64,000 nucleotides of DNA from Acidiferrimicrobium sp. IK (GTDB lineage Bacteria; Actinomycetota; Acidimicrobiia; Acidimicrobiales; Palsa-688): the NCBI RefSeq assembly GCF_025499425.1, contig NZ_JAIMCB010000001.1:248001-312000 (forward strand). The letters run 5' to 3'. Numbering within the stretch: the first letter of the stretch is position 1; the number at the start of each line of letters is the position of its first letter. The notes below the pieces were generated by a model. It saw only the letters and a list, made by a program, of their open reading frames with translations, did no database searches and was not told where the DNA came from. The translations under genes were made by a program, and so were the position numbers. Shown here in pieces: positions 11,974-21,476 of this stretch.

Positions 11974-14294
11974 CCTCTCCGTCCCCCTCGCCGACCGGCG
12001 GGGTCGTGCTGCACCGGGCGCTCGGGTTGACCGACGACGAGGCTGCGGCGATCACGTCGCTGCTCGGGCGCGAACCCAACCACCTGGAACTGGCCATGTA
12101 CGCGGTGATGTGGAGCGAGCACTGCTCCTACAAGTCGTCGCGGGTCCACCTGGGGCGGCTGCCGACCGAGGGCGAGCAGGTCCTGGTCGGTCCCGGCGAG
12201 AACGCCGGGGTGATCGACGCCGGCGGCGGCATGGCCGTCGCCTTGCGCATCGAGAGCCACAATCATCCCTCCGCCATCGAGCCCTACCAGGGCGCCGCGA
12301 CCGGCGTCGGCGGCATCCTGCGCGACATCTTCACCATGGGCGCCCGGCCCATCGCGATCATGGACCCGCTCCGCTTCGGTCCCCTCGACGACGCCCGCAG
12401 CCGGTGGATCGCGTCCGGGGTCATCGCCGGCATCTCCGGCTACGGCAACTCCGTCGGAGTGCCGACCGTCGGCGGCGAGGTGGTCTTCGACGCCTGCTAC
12501 GCCGACAACCCGCTCGTCAACGTCCTCTGTTGCGGGGTGCTGCCCGCCGACCGCCTGGTCCTCGGCGCGGCGACGGGGGTCGGCAACCTGGCCGTGCTGC
12601 TCGGCTCCGCCACCGGCCGCGACGGCATCGGCGGCGTGTCGGTGCTGGCCTCCGCCGGGTTCAGCGACGACGCGGCGGCCGAGGAAGCCAAACGGCCCAA
12701 CGTCCAAGTCGGCGACCCCTTCGAGGAGAAGCGGCTGATCGAGGCCTGCCTGGAGCTGCTCGACGCCAAGCTGGTCGTCGGCATCCAGGACCTCGGCGGC
12801 GCCGGGCTGACCTGCGCGACCAGCGAGACGGCGTCGCGCGGCGGCGTCGGCATGGACGTCAGCGTCGCCGACGTCCCCCAGCGCGAGACCGGCATGGAGG
12901 CGTGGGAGGTGCTGACCTCCGAGAGCCAGGAGCGCATGCTGGCCATCGTCACCCCCGCCTCCCTCGACCGGGTGCTCGAGGTCTGCGGCCGCTGGGAGGT
13001 GCGCGCTGCGGTCGTCGGGAAGGTCACCGACACCGGCCGGCTGCGGATCCTGACGTCCTTCGACGCCGACGCCGACGTGCTCGCCGACGTGCCGGCCAGC
13101 ACCCTCCACGAGGACGCACCCAAGTACCACCGGCCGCTGGCCCGCCCCGCCTGGCTCGACGAGCTGGCCGCCGCCGACCCCGCCGCGCTGGCAGCCCCCG
13201 ACGACTGCGGCGCTGATCTCCTGTCGCTGCTGGTCGACCCGGCGTGGGTGTACCGCCAGTACGACCATCAGCTGTTCCTCAACACCGTCGTCGCTCCCGG
13301 CGGCGACGCCGCGCTGCTGCGCTTGGCCGCGCCGGGAGTACGCGGACCGCTCGACCCGGCCGGCGGCGGTTTCGAAGGCGCGGCCGACGCGATCGCCCTC
13401 TCCACCGACGGCAACGCCCGCTGGTGCGCCCTCGACCCGCGGGCGGGGACCATCGCCGTCGTCGCCGAGTCGGCCCTCAACCTGGCCTGCGTCGGGGCCC
13501 GCCCCGTCGCCCTGGTCAACTGCCTCAATTTCGGCAACCCGGAACACCCCGAAGTGATGTGGCAGCTGTCGGAGGCCATCGACGGCATGTCCGAGGCGTG
13601 CGTGGCCCTCGGCATCCCGGTGATCGGCGGCAACGTCAGCCTCTACAACGAGAGCCGAGGCCGGGACATCGACCCGACCCCGGTGGTCGGCACCCTCGGC
13701 CTGGTCGACCGCCTGGAGCGCCGCCCGCCGCCGCCCGCCTTGAGCGCCGGCAGCCGCATTGTGATGATCGCCCCGGCCGCGGCCATCGCCGGCGGCAGCC
13801 TCGGCGGGTCGCTGGCGGGCAGCCTGTGGGCCGACAAGGTCCGGGGCCATCGCGGCGGCGTCCTGCCTCCTGTCGACCTCGACACCCACGGCCGGCTCCT
13901 CGCCATGGTCGCCGACCTGGTCGGCGCCGGCATCCCGGCCGGCGTCCACGACGTCTCCGAAGGCGGCATCGGCCTGGCGCTGGCGGAGATGGCCGTCGCC
14001 GGGCGCACCGGGTGCCAGGTGAGCGGGATCGCCGACCACGTCGCGCTGTTCGGTGAGGGGCCGTCACGGGTGCTGGTGGCCCTCCCGGCGTCGGAGGCGT
14101 CCGGCGGCGCACAGATCCTCGCCGACCTGGTCGCCCGGGCCGACGCCGCCGGGCTGGCCGTCGTGGAGCTGGGCGCAGCCGGCGGCGACCGGATCGTGGT
14201 CGAGGGCCTCCTCGACGTCTCCGTCGAGGAGGCCGGCTTCGCCTCCACGTCGGTCCTCGACGACGCCTTGGGGTTGGGTGGCGGAGCGGCCTGA
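11970..14294 (+). CDS. purL: FGAM synthase large subunit PurL
   Basis: 774 residues, the small PurL form that needs PurS and PurQ. The chosen ATG gives the expected start, after which [24 protein letters not shown] carries the catalytic His region (key motif SEHCSYKSS). Two ATP-binding AIRS-like halves are visible: [20 protein letters not shown] and [18 protein letters not shown] in the first, [14 protein letters not shown] and [12 protein letters not shown] in the second. Converts FGAR to FGAM with ammonia from PurQ. Confidence 0.98.
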   Translation: MTSPSPSPTGGVVLHRALGLTDDEAAAITSLLGREPNHLELAMYAVMWSEHCSYKSSRVHLGRLPTEGEQVLVGPGENAGVIDAGGGMAVALRIESHNHPSAIEPYQGAATGVGGILRDIFTMGARPIAIMDPLRFGPLDDARSRWIASGVIAGISGYGNSVGVPTVGGEVVFDACYADNPLVNVLCCGVLPADRLVLGAATGVGNLAVLLGSATGRDGIGGVSVLASAGFSDDAAAEEAKRPNVQVGDPFEEKRLIEACLELLDAKLVVGIQDLGGAGLTCATSETASRGGVGMDVSVADVPQRETGMEAWEVLTSESQERMLAIVTPASLDRVLEVCGRWEVRAAVVGKVTDTGRLRILTSFDADADVLADVPASTLHEDAPKYHRPLARPAWLDELAAADPAALAAPDDCGADLLSLLVDPAWVYRQYDHQLFLNTVVAPGGDAALLRLAAPGVRGPLDPAGGGFEGAADAIALSTDGNARWCALDPRAGTIAVVAESALNLACVGARPVALVNCLNFGNPEHPEVMWQLSEAIDGMSEACVALGIPVIGGNVSLYNESRGRDIDPTPVVGTLGLVDRLERRPPPPALSAGSRIVMIAPAAAIAGGSLGGSLAGSLWADKVRGHRGGVLPPVDLDTHGRLLAMVADLVGAGIPAGVHDVSEGGIGLALAEMAVAGRTGCQVSGIADHVALFGEGPSRVLVALPASEASGGAQILADLVARADAAGLAVVELGAAGGDRIVVEGLLDVSVEEAGFASTSVLDDALGLGGGAA

Positions 14295-14386
14295 GCTGAC
14301 CGGCGGGCCTGCTTCAGCGCGCCGAAGGCCGCAGATGAGGCCGGCCACGCACCCGAGCCGCCGCGAACTCCTCCCGGCATGAGAGA

Positions 14387-15883
14387 ATGAGCGGCGTGCA
14401 TGACGCGCTGATGGGCCCCGACGCTGCGCCGCCCGTCACCAGCCGGTGGGAGCCCGGCCCGGCCCGGGCCGACGAGGACAGCTCCCCCCGGGAGGCGTGC
14501 GGCGTGTTCGGGGTGTTCGCCCGGAGCCGATCCGTCGCCCACGTGACCTTCGACGGCCTCTACGCCCTCCAGCACCGCGGCCAGGAGGCCGCCGGCATGG
14601 CGGTGAGCGACGGCGCCGACATCCTCGTCGTCAAGGACATGGGCCTGGTCACCAACGTCTTCAACGAGTACAAGCTGGCCGGCCTCGAGGGTCAGCTGGC
14701 CATCGGCCACACCCGGTACTCGACGACCGGGTCGTCGACCTGGCACAACGCCCAGCCGGTGTACCGCACCGCCGGCGACGGGGTGTTCGCCCTCGGCCAC
14801 AACGGCAACCTGACCAACACCGCGGCGCTCGCCGAGGAGGCCGGCATGCTGCCGGGCGTGGTGACCAGCGACAGCGACGTGATCGCCGAGCTGCTCGCCC
14901 ACCACCTAGACGCCCACCCCGACGAGACCCTGGTCGACGCCCTCCACGCGGTGCTGCCCCGCCTGGAGGGGGCGTTCTCGCTGGTGCTGCTGGACAAGGA
15001 GCGGGTGATCGCGGTCCGGGACCGCTTCGGGTTCCGGCCCCTCTGCCTCGGCACCCTCGGCGAAGGCGAGTGGGTGGTGGCGTCGGAGACCCCGGCGCTC
15101 GACATCTGCGGCGCCCAGTTCGTCCGGGAGCTCGAACCAGGCGAGCTGCTGGTCATCGACGGCAACGGCGTCAAGAGCATGACCCCGTTCCCGGCGGATC
15201 GGATCGAACCCCGGCTCTGCCTGTTCGAGTTCGTCTACCTGGCCCGCCCCGACAGCCGTCTCTACGGCCAGGAGCTGCACACCGCCCGGTTCCGGATGGG
15301 TGAGCTGCTGGCCGAGCAGGCGCCCGTCGACGCCGACATGGTGATGGGCGTCCCCGACTCCGGGCTCCCCGCCGCCGAGGGCTACGCCCGGCGCAGCGGG
15401 ATCCCCTACGGGACCGGGCTGGTCAAGAACCGCTACATCGGCCGGACCTTCATCGTCCCCGACCAGGCCCAACGGGCCCAAGGGGTGCGCCGCAAGCTCA
15501 ACCCGCTGCGCGACACCATCGAGGGTCGCCGGCTGATCGTGGTCGACGACTCCATCGTGCGGGGCACCACCACCAAGGCCATGGTCGCCATGCTGCGCGA
15601 GACCGGCGCGGCGGAGGTGCACCTGCGGATCTCCTCGCCGCCCTACCGCTGGCCGTGCTACTTCGGGCTGGACACCGGCACCCGCTCCGAGCTGATCGCC
15701 GCCAACATGGAGGTCGACGAGATCCGGGATTTCGTCGGCGCCGACAGCCTCGCCTACCTGGAGCTCGACGCTCTCAAGCAGGCCACCGGCGCGCCGACCG
15801 CCGGCTTTTGTGACGCCTGCCTAACCGGCGACTACCCAGTCGACGTGCCCGTCACGCTGCTGGCCACGCCGGCCCTCGGCTGA
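14387..15883 (+). CDS. purF: Amidophosphoribosyltransferase
   Basis: First committed step of purine synthesis: PRPP plus glutamine gives phosphoribosylamine. 498 residues. An N-terminal propeptide of about 37 residues precedes the Ntn nucleophile Cys38 (EACGVFGVFA), so self-cleavage is expected, as in Bacillus-type PurF. The PRPP-binding loop is VVDDSIVRGTTT. A Cys pattern around C-terminal residues (WPCYFGLD, CDACLTGDYP) fits the Fe-S cluster-binding version. It follows purL after 92 bases. Confidence 0.98.
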   Translation: MSGVHDALMGPDAAPPVTSRWEPGPARADEDSSPREACGVFGVFARSRSVAHVTFDGLYALQHRGQEAAGMAVSDGADILVVKDMGLVTNVFNEYKLAGLEGQLAIGHTRYSTTGSSTWHNAQPVYRTAGDGVFALGHNGNLTNTAALAEEAGMLPGVVTSDSDVIAELLAHHLDAHPDETLVDALHAVLPRLEGAFSLVLLDKERVIAVRDRFGFRPLCLGTLGEGEWVVASETPALDICGAQFVRELEPGELLVIDGNGVKSMTPFPADRIEPRLCLFEFVYLARPDSRLYGQELHTARFRMGELLAEQAPVDADMVMGVPDSGLPAAEGYARRSGIPYGTGLVKNRYIGRTFIVPDQAQRAQGVRRKLNPLRDTIEGRRLIVVDDSIVRGTTTKAMVAMLRETGAAEVHLRISSPPYRWPCYFGLDTGTRSELIAANMEVDEIRDFVGADSLAYLELDALKQATGAPTAGFCDACLTGDYPVDVPVTLLATPALG

Positions 15884-15964
15884 GCGCCCGCAGCAGGCAG
15901 ACCAGGACCGCGCCGGGGCGCCCGGAGGTGCGGGGCGGCCCGCCGACGTGCTACCGAAGAGCCC

Positions 15965-17113
15965 GTGACTGACGAGCGCAGCAGCGCCACCCCCGCCCCC
16001 CTGACCTACGCGGAGGCCGGCGTCGACATCGACGCCGCCGACCGGGCGGTCGACGCGATGCGCGACCTGGTCGCGTCGACCGCCGGGCGCCCGGGCGTCC
16101 TCGGCGCGATCGGCGGCTTCGGCGGCATGTTCGAGGTCCCGACCGGCTACCGCCGCCCGGTGCTGGTCTCCTCCACCGACGGGGTCGGCACCAAGATGGC
16201 GGTGGCGATGGCCACCGGCCGCTTCGGCACCGTCGGGATCGACCTGGTCGCCATGTGCGTCGACGATCTGGTCTGCTCCGGGGCGTCCCCGCTGTTCTTC
16301 CTCGACTACCAGCTGCTGGGCAAGGTCGACCCGGCCCAGGTCCGGGAGCTGATGACCGGGATCGCCGCCGGCTGCCGGACCGCGGGGGCGGCCATCGTCG
16401 GCGGGGAGCTGGCCGAGCACCCCGGGCTGCTGGCCCCCGGCGAGGTCGACATGGCCGGCTTCGCGGTCGGGATCGTCGAACACGACCGGATCATCGACGG
16501 CCCGGCCCGGTGCCGGGCCGGCGACGCGCTCCTCGCCCTGCCGTCACCGGGGCTGCGCTCCAACGGGTACTCGCTGGCCCGCCGGGCCCTCCTCGACACC
16601 GCCGGGCGCCCGCTCGACGGGCCGGCGTGGGACGGGGCCTCCACCACCCTCGCCGACGAGCTGCTACGCCCGTCGGTCATCTACGCCCCGGCCGTCACCG
16701 GCCTCCTGGCCGATCCCGGCCCCGGCTCCGACGCCGCCCCGGCCGCCGCCGGCCCCGCTCCTGACGGGCCCGGCGGCGAGGGGGCCTCGCCGGTGCGCGT
16801 GCACGCCATCGCCCACATCACCGGCGGAGGGCTCCCCGGCAACCTGCCCCGGGTCCTCCCCTCCCACCTCGACGCGGTGGTGGACCCGGCCCGGTGGGAG
16901 CGGCCCCGCATCTTCCGGGAGATCCAAGCCGCCGGGTCGGTGAGCGAAACCGAGATGCGCCGAGTGTTCAACCTCGGCGTCGGGATGGTCATCGTCCTCC
17001 CGGCCGACGACGTCCCCGACGCAATAGACATACTTGCCGGTCTGGGTCAAGAGCCGTTGGTAATCGGCCATCTAGCCGAAGGAGGGTCTGGTCAGGTCCG
17101 CTTCAAAGACTAG
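15965..17113 (+). CDS. purM: Phosphoribosylformylglycinamidine cyclo-ligase (AIR synthetase)
   Basis: Closes the imidazole ring from FGAM to AIR using ATP. 382 residues from GTG. Signatures: TYAEAGVDIDA at the start, LVSSTDGVGTKMAVA, GIDLVAMCVDDLVCSGA, PGLRSNGYSLAR and HITGGGLPGNLPR. A Pro/Ala-rich insertion (about residues 258-278, PGSDAAPAAAGPAPDGPGG) lies before the HAIAHITGG region. The last 30 codons are clearly lower in G+C than the rest. Last gene of the purine block; a palindrome follows at its stop codon. Confidence 0.97.
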   Translation: MTDERSSATPAPLTYAEAGVDIDAADRAVDAMRDLVASTAGRPGVLGAIGGFGGMFEVPTGYRRPVLVSSTDGVGTKMAVAMATGRFGTVGIDLVAMCVDDLVCSGASPLFFLDYQLLGKVDPAQVRELMTGIAAGCRTAGAAIVGGELAEHPGLLAPGEVDMAGFAVGIVEHDRIIDGPARCRAGDALLALPSPGLRSNGYSLARRALLDTAGRPLDGPAWDGASTTLADELLRPSVIYAPAVTGLLADPGPGSDAAPAAAGPAPDGPGGEGASPVRVHAIAHITGGGLPGNLPRVLPSHLDAVVDPARWERPRIFREIQAAGSVSETEMRRVFNLGVGMVIVLPADDVPDAIDILAGLGQEPLVIGHLAEGGSGQVRFKD

Positions 17114-17137
17114 TCATTTGTGTCCACATAAATGACT
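17112..17137. promoter_or_regulatory. 26 bp near-perfect palindrome between purM and bldC
   Basis: Arms AGTCATTT (17112-17119) and AAATGACT (17130-17137) are perfectly complementary, and the inner TGT/ACA pairs as well around a CC centre, with one G-T mismatch. It begins inside the purM stop codon. No T-run follows, so it is a poor intrinsic terminator; an operator for bldC, a stabilising 3' hairpin, or both, are possible. Confidence 0.6.
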
Positions 17138-17215
17138 CTTGTGGGCCATAGGCAGCGAAACTCCCTGACTCGTACAGTCTTACTCAAATCGGACACTACG
17201 AAGGAAGTATGCGAG

Positions 17216-17416
17216 ATGGCTGACCAGACCCAGACCGACGCACTGCTGACGCCCGCCGAAGTTGCCGCACTTTTCCGCGTGAACCCCAAGACGGTGACCC
17301 GTTGGGCCCGGGCCGGCAAGATCACCGCGATCCGCACGCTGGGCGGCCATCGCCGCTTCCGGGCCTCCGAGATCCGCCGGTGCCTCGAGCAGCTCGAGAC
17401 CGACCAGATCGCCTGA
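17216..17416 (+). CDS. bldC: BldC-like MerR-family helix-turn-helix regulator
   Basis: 66 residues. LLTPAEVAALFRVNPKTVTRW is the winged helix-turn-helix (key part TPAEVAALFRVNPKTVTRW), followed by the GGHRRFRASEIRR wing typical of BldC and excisionase-like MerR proteins. An in-frame ATG 28 codons upstream exists, but AAGGAAG sits eight bases before the ATG at 17216 and BldC proteins are normally 65-70 residues. In streptomycetes BldC represses entry into development by binding direct repeats; in non-sporulating actinobacteria the role is less clear. It is separated from purM by about 100 bases of lower G+C DNA. Confidence 0.9.
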   Translation: MADQTQTDALLTPAEVAALFRVNPKTVTRWARAGKITAIRTLGGHRRFRASEIRRCLEQLETDQIA

Positions 17417-17530
17417 TCGTCTGATCGCTCCTCCTCCCCGGGGCCGGCTTCCGCGCCGGGCGTCGAGCGCAGGCCTGTACGCTCCGCCCGTGGACCCGCA
17501 ACTCACAGGGGCGCCCCGGCCCCGCTCGTC

Positions 17531-18766
17531 GTGCCCGCCCGCCGCCGCCCCGCCGGACCAGCCGTCCGTGCCGGCGGCCCCGGACCGGGTCGAGCGCTGA
17601 GCGGGCCTGGGTCGCTGCCCCTCCCCGCGGGGTTCAGCGCCTACACCGGCCGGATCGGGTTGCGCGCCGAAGGCGACGACGTGTGGGTGGTGCTCGGACA
17701 GCCCGGCACCACCTGCGCCGCGGTGTTCACCAAGAGCCGCTTCGCCGGGCCGAGCGTCACGGTGTCAAGGGCTCACCTGGCCACCGGCCGCCCGAGGGCC
17801 GCGGTGGTCGTCGCCAAGAACGCCAACGTCGCCACCGGCGACCCCGGCCGGCGCGACGCGGAGGAGGTAGCCGCCCTCGTCGCGGCCGCCGCCGGCACCG
17901 CCCCGGAGGACGTGCTGGTGGCCAGCACCGGGGTGATCGGCCGGCGCTACCCGATGGACGCGGTGCGCTCCCACCTGCAGGCCCTGCCGCCGGTCCCGGC
18001 CTGGCACGCCGGGCCGTCCGACCTGGCCCGAGCGATGATGACCACCGACACCCACCCGAAGGTCGCGGCCCGCCCGGCCGGCGGGGCGCAGGTCGTCGGG
18101 GTGGCCAAAGGCGTCGGGATGATCGAACCGGACATGGCCACGATGCTGGCGTTCGTGTTCACCGACGCCGAGGTCGAGACCGCGACGCTGGACCGGCTGT
18201 GGCGGCGCGCCGTCGAGCGGACGTTCAACTGCTTGAGCGTGGACAGCGACACGTCGACTTCGGACTCTGCGGTGGTCTTCGCCAGCGGCGTCGCCGGGCC
18301 CGTCGACGAGATCGTGCTGTCCCAGGCCCTCTCCGAGGTGTGCCTGGACCTCACGTTGCAGCTGGCCCGGGACGGGGAGGGAGCGACCAAGCTGCTGACG
18401 GTGACGGTCAGCTCCGCCCGCGACGACGACCAGGCCCGCCGGGTGGCCAAAGCGGTGCTCAACTCGCCTCTGGTCAAGACCGCGGTCCACGGCGCGGACC
18501 CCAACTGGGGTCGGGTGGCGATGGCCGTCGGCAAGTGCTCGGATGACACCGACATCGACCAGGACCAGGTGGTCATCCGCTTCGGTGACATGGAGACCTA
18601 CCCCACCGACCCGGGCCCCGAGGGGCTGAGCCGGTTGCGCGCCATCATGGCCGCCGACCACGTGGACATCGAGATCGACCTGGGCATCGCCTACGGGTCG
18701 GCCACGGTGTACGGCTGCGACCTCTCCGACGGGTACGTGCGGATCAACGCCGACTACACCACCTAG
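17531..18766 (+). CDS. argJ: Bifunctional ornithine acetyltransferase / N-acetylglutamate synthase
   Basis: Transfers the acetyl group between ornithine and glutamate in the cyclic arginine pathway. 411 residues; the GTG start gives an N-terminal extension of about 30 residues before GFSAYTGRIGLR, so a later start is possible. The self-cleavage site is in GMIEPDMATML, with Thr204 as nucleophile that generates the alpha and beta chains. TTDTHPK, SVDSDTSTSD and HGADPNWGR are also diagnostic. No other arg gene is adjacent, which is unusual since argJ normally clusters with argCBDFR. Confidence 0.95.
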   Translation: MPARRRPAGPAVRAGGPGPGRALSGPGSLPLPAGFSAYTGRIGLRAEGDDVWVVLGQPGTTCAAVFTKSRFAGPSVTVSRAHLATGRPRAAVVVAKNANVATGDPGRRDAEEVAALVAAAAGTAPEDVLVASTGVIGRRYPMDAVRSHLQALPPVPAWHAGPSDLARAMMTTDTHPKVAARPAGGAQVVGVAKGVGMIEPDMATMLAFVFTDAEVETATLDRLWRRAVERTFNCLSVDSDTSTSDSAVVFASGVAGPVDEIVLSQALSEVCLDLTLQLARDGEGATKLLTVTVSSARDDDQARRVAKAVLNSPLVKTAVHGADPNWGRVAMAVGKCSDDTDIDQDQVVIRFGDMETYPTDPGPEGLSRLRAIMAADHVDIEIDLGIAYGSATVYGCDLSDGYVRINADYTT

Positions 18767-18779
18767 GCGCCCCGGCGCG

Positions 18780-19790
18780 ATGATCGGGTCGATGGCCTTC
18801 CTCGCTGCGGCCCGCCTGGCCGAAACCGGGATGGGCGCCATGAACATGGCGCCGCGCTCCCAGACCGTCGACCTGCACACCGTGGTGACCGGGTGGGCCA
18901 CCGGGCCCTTCGCCTGGGTGGTTCTGGCCGGATGCGTGTACGCCGCGGTGTGGTATCTCCGGGCGGCCGGGAAGCTGCGGGCCAAGGGCCGGACGTGGCA
19001 CGCCCGCCGCACCGTGGCGTTCTTCGCCGGGTTGGTGTGCGTGGAGCTGGCCCTCGGCTCCGCGGTTGCCACCCTGTCGATGACCCACTTCGAGGCCCAC
19101 ATCGTCCAGCACCTGCTGCTGATGGTCGCCGGGCCGCCGCTCCTCGCTCTGGGGGCCCCTTCGACGCTGATCCTCCAGACCGCCGACAAGCGGATCCGTC
19201 ACGCCTGGCTGAAGGTGTTGCACTCGCCGCCGTTCGCGGTGCTGACCCACCCGGTGGCGGTGTGGTTCATGTACTACGGCGCGATGTTCGCGTTCTTCTT
19301 GAGCCCGCTGCTCGCCAACGCCATGGACCACCCGGCGATCATGGACCTCTGGAACGTCGGCTTCCTGTTCGGCGCCGCGTGCTTCTGGTGGCCGATGGTC
19401 GGCCTGGACCCGATCCCCCGGTGGCGGATGGGCTACGGCCTGCGCTTCGTGAACCTGCTGATCGGCGTCCCGTTCGAGTCGTTCCTCGGCATCGCCCTGC
19501 TCTCGCTGCACACCCCGGTCGCGCCGATGTACACCCTGGCCAGCTCCCACGCCGGTGGCGGCGTGCTGTGGGGCATGACCGAGCTGTTCACGGTCATCGC
19601 CATGGTCCCGATCTTCGCCCAGTGGAGCCGGTCCGACCTGCGGGAGGGCCGGCGCATGGACGCCCGCCTCGACGCGGAGGCGGCCGCCGCGGCGGCCGGC
19701 GTCGCGCTGCCAGCCCGCCCGAGCGGGCCGGATCCCTCCAAGCAGCGGGGCCTGGCGGCGACGTTCGCGGCCATCCGCCGCGACGCCTGA
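18780..19790 (+). CDS. ctaG: caa3-type cytochrome oxidase assembly factor CtaG
   Basis: 336 residues with seven hydrophobic segments, matching the caa3_CtaG membrane family. Conserved residues include HFEAHIVQHLLLMVAGPPLLALGAP, where His residues probably bind copper, and FFLSPLLANAMDHP. The C-terminal 40 residues are polar and cytosolic. It is thought to help copper insertion into the oxidase CuA/CuB sites. Starts 13 bases after argJ; there is no oxidase gene nearby. Confidence 0.92.
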   Translation: MIGSMAFLAAARLAETGMGAMNMAPRSQTVDLHTVVTGWATGPFAWVVLAGCVYAAVWYLRAAGKLRAKGRTWHARRTVAFFAGLVCVELALGSAVATLSMTHFEAHIVQHLLLMVAGPPLLALGAPSTLILQTADKRIRHAWLKVLHSPPFAVLTHPVAVWFMYYGAMFAFFLSPLLANAMDHPAIMDLWNVGFLFGAACFWWPMVGLDPIPRWRMGYGLRFVNLLIGVPFESFLGIALLSLHTPVAPMYTLASSHAGGGVLWGMTELFTVIAMVPIFAQWSRSDLREGRRMDARLDAEAAAAAAGVALPARPSGPDPSKQRGLAATFAAIRRDA

Positions 19791-19836
19791 CGCCCGGCCC
19801 GGCTCTACCCGCCTTCGGGGCTAGCCGCGTTTGGGG

Positions 19837-20391
19837 CTAGTCGCCCTCGGGTTCGTCGTCTTCGGCGTACACGGCGGTGGAAACCGTGCCGAGGGCGGTG
19901 GAGATGAACAGCAGGATGGTCAACGCGTGCACCGCGGTGCAGTACAGGCAGATGGCGTCGAGGCGGAACAGCTCCACGTAGATCAGCCACAGCACCAACC
20001 CGACGCCGACCACCGTCGCGCCCAGGCGGGCCAGCCGCAGCGGGGCCCACTGTGAGCGCCACGCCGCCGGCAGCTGCAGGGGCACCATCCCGACGAAGAA
20101 CGCCAGGCCGAGCACCGAGACCGGCAGCCCGAACACCCGGGAGTAGGAGCTGGTGGTGACCTTGGAGCAGTTGATCAGGCCGGTGTCGGGACACGACAGG
20201 TTGCTGGCGCTGGTGTAGTGGGCGTAGGTCAGGTAGGCGGCGACGGCGACGCCGGCGACGGTCAGGACCAGCCCGACGATCGACGGCCATCGAGCGGCGG
20301 GGCGCTCCCCGCCGCCGGGAGGATCGCAGGCGGATCGGTCCCCGCCGTCGGTCGTGTCGTGGCCGGAGGCGGGCCGGCCGGTGGCGGTCAT
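19837..20391 (-). CDS. Vitamin K epoxide reductase (VKOR) family protein
   Basis: 184 residues with four or five membrane helices after a polar N-terminus of 35 residues. The four VKOR cysteines are present: Cys67 and Cys75 (NCSKV) in the loop and the active-site CLYC (148-151). Bacterial VKOR replaces DsbB: it uses quinone to reoxidise a periplasmic thiol oxidase. It starts 19 bases after the DUF929 gene, which would be its redox partner. Together they would form exported disulfides, for instance in the secreted GH5 enzyme. Confidence 0.93.
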   Translation of the reverse strand: MTATGRPASGHDTTDGGDRSACDPPGGGERPAARWPSIVGLVLTVAGVAVAAYLTYAHYTSASNLSCPDTGLINCSKVTTSSYSRVFGLPVSVLGLAFFVGMVPLQLPAAWRSQWAPLRLARLGATVVGVGLVLWLIYVELFRLDAICLYCTAVHALTILLFISTALGTVSTAVYAEDDEPEGD

Positions 20392-20410
20392 CGCGCTGGG
20401 CGCAGCCGGC

Positions 20411-21337
20411 TCAAGAAGCCGACGCCGGCGCCTTCGTGATGACCGACGGGAACGCCTTGCACGCGGCGTTGTCGTGCAGCGACTGCCCGCCGGTCAGGGC
20501 GCAGATGTCGGAGACGAGCACGCCGGCGGTGGCGTCGATGTCCGCGCCGATCGGGGTGGTCCCGCCGTTGGGCAGCTGGCTGGCGATGGCGTCGAAGCTT
20601 TGATGCGACATCGTCGAGTTGACGAAGTTGATCCCGTCTTGGATCCACTTGCCGCCGATGTCGAGGAACGGGATGCCCCCGCTTTGGGTGTACGGCGGCC
20701 CGTCGAACTTGGTGAGAATGGCGGTCTCGGCCTTGGTCGGCGTCTCGAGCGTCTTGCCGCTGACGGTCTGCTGCTCGACCGGCTTGAAGACGATGTAGGG
20801 GCTGGAGTACGTCGACTGGTAGAAGGTGAAGGTGGGGACGCTGGCGACGCTGTCGTTGGGGGTCGACGTGACCGAGCGCAGACCGGTGAAGGTACCGAAC
20901 TGGTTGAGGGCCATCGCCAGGGCCCACCGCTCGCCGGCGCAGTACGGGCAGTACTCGGCGCCGATGTAGAGCACCTCCGGCTTGCCTGCGGAGGTCAGCG
21001 CGCTGGAGGTCACCGCGAAGGGGTAGGCGCCGAGCTTGCGGTGCTCGGCGGCGGTGGCCATCTCCGCCGGGGTCACCCCCATCACCTGGTCGAGGGCGGC
21101 GGTCGAGATCGCCGAGCGCTTGTCGAGCCCGCTGTTGGAGCCGCCGCCGCCGGCCTTGACGCCGACGATCACCGCCACCACCGCGACGACCACGACGACC
21201 GCGGCCATCGCCAGGTAGCGCTGCTGGCGCCGCTTGGAAGCCCGGAAGTTGGCCTGCTTGCCCTTGTTGGGCTGCTTGCCTGGACGCGGCGGCGGCTTGT
21301 TGCCGCCGCCCGGACGGGGGGGTACCGAGGTCGCCAC
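20411..21337 (-). CDS. DUF929 thioredoxin-like membrane-anchored protein, likely VKOR partner
   Basis: 308 residues. A Pro/Lys-rich cytosolic N-terminus is followed by one membrane helix (about 43-60) and an exported domain. The DUF929 redox motif CPYCAGERW (Cys130, Cys133) sits after a beta strand, as in thioredoxin folds; a second Cys pair lies near the C-terminus (DICALTGG and NAACKAF). The linkage to VKOR on the same strand supports a DsbA/DsbB-like oxidative-folding pair. Confidence 0.9.
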   Translation of the reverse strand: MATSVPPRPGGGNKPPPRPGKQPNKGKQANFRASKRRQQRYLAMAAVVVVVAVVAVIVGVKAGGGGSNSGLDKRSAISTAALDQVMGVTPAEMATAAEHRKLGAYPFAVTSSALTSAGKPEVLYIGAEYCPYCAGERWALAMALNQFGTFTGLRSVTSTPNDSVASVPTFTFYQSTYSSPYIVFKPVEQQTVSGKTLETPTKAETAILTKFDGPPYTQSGGIPFLDIGGKWIQDGINFVNSTMSHQSFDAIASQLPNGGTTPIGADIDATAGVLVSDICALTGGQSLHDNAACKAFPSVITKAPASAS

Positions 21338-21476
21338 GCCACGGAACTATAAGGGAGCCCACCCCGCCGGCGGTAAGCGGGAACCGGCCGCCCGGCCGGG
21401 TCGTCCAAGCGGTGGTGGAGACCGGTCGCGGCCAGCACGGCAGGTGGGCCGCCGGGCGCGGCCCGGACCGGGTCCG

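Noticed and set aside
11793..14039. A 748-codon open frame on the minus strand opposite purL
   Set aside because: Composition is that of antisense codon bias; the plus strand is a complete PurL with all motifs.
17490..17600. 36-codon frame before argJ as a leader peptide
   Set aside because: Pro/Ala-rich by composition, no Arg-attenuation pattern and no ribosome-binding site; likely chance.
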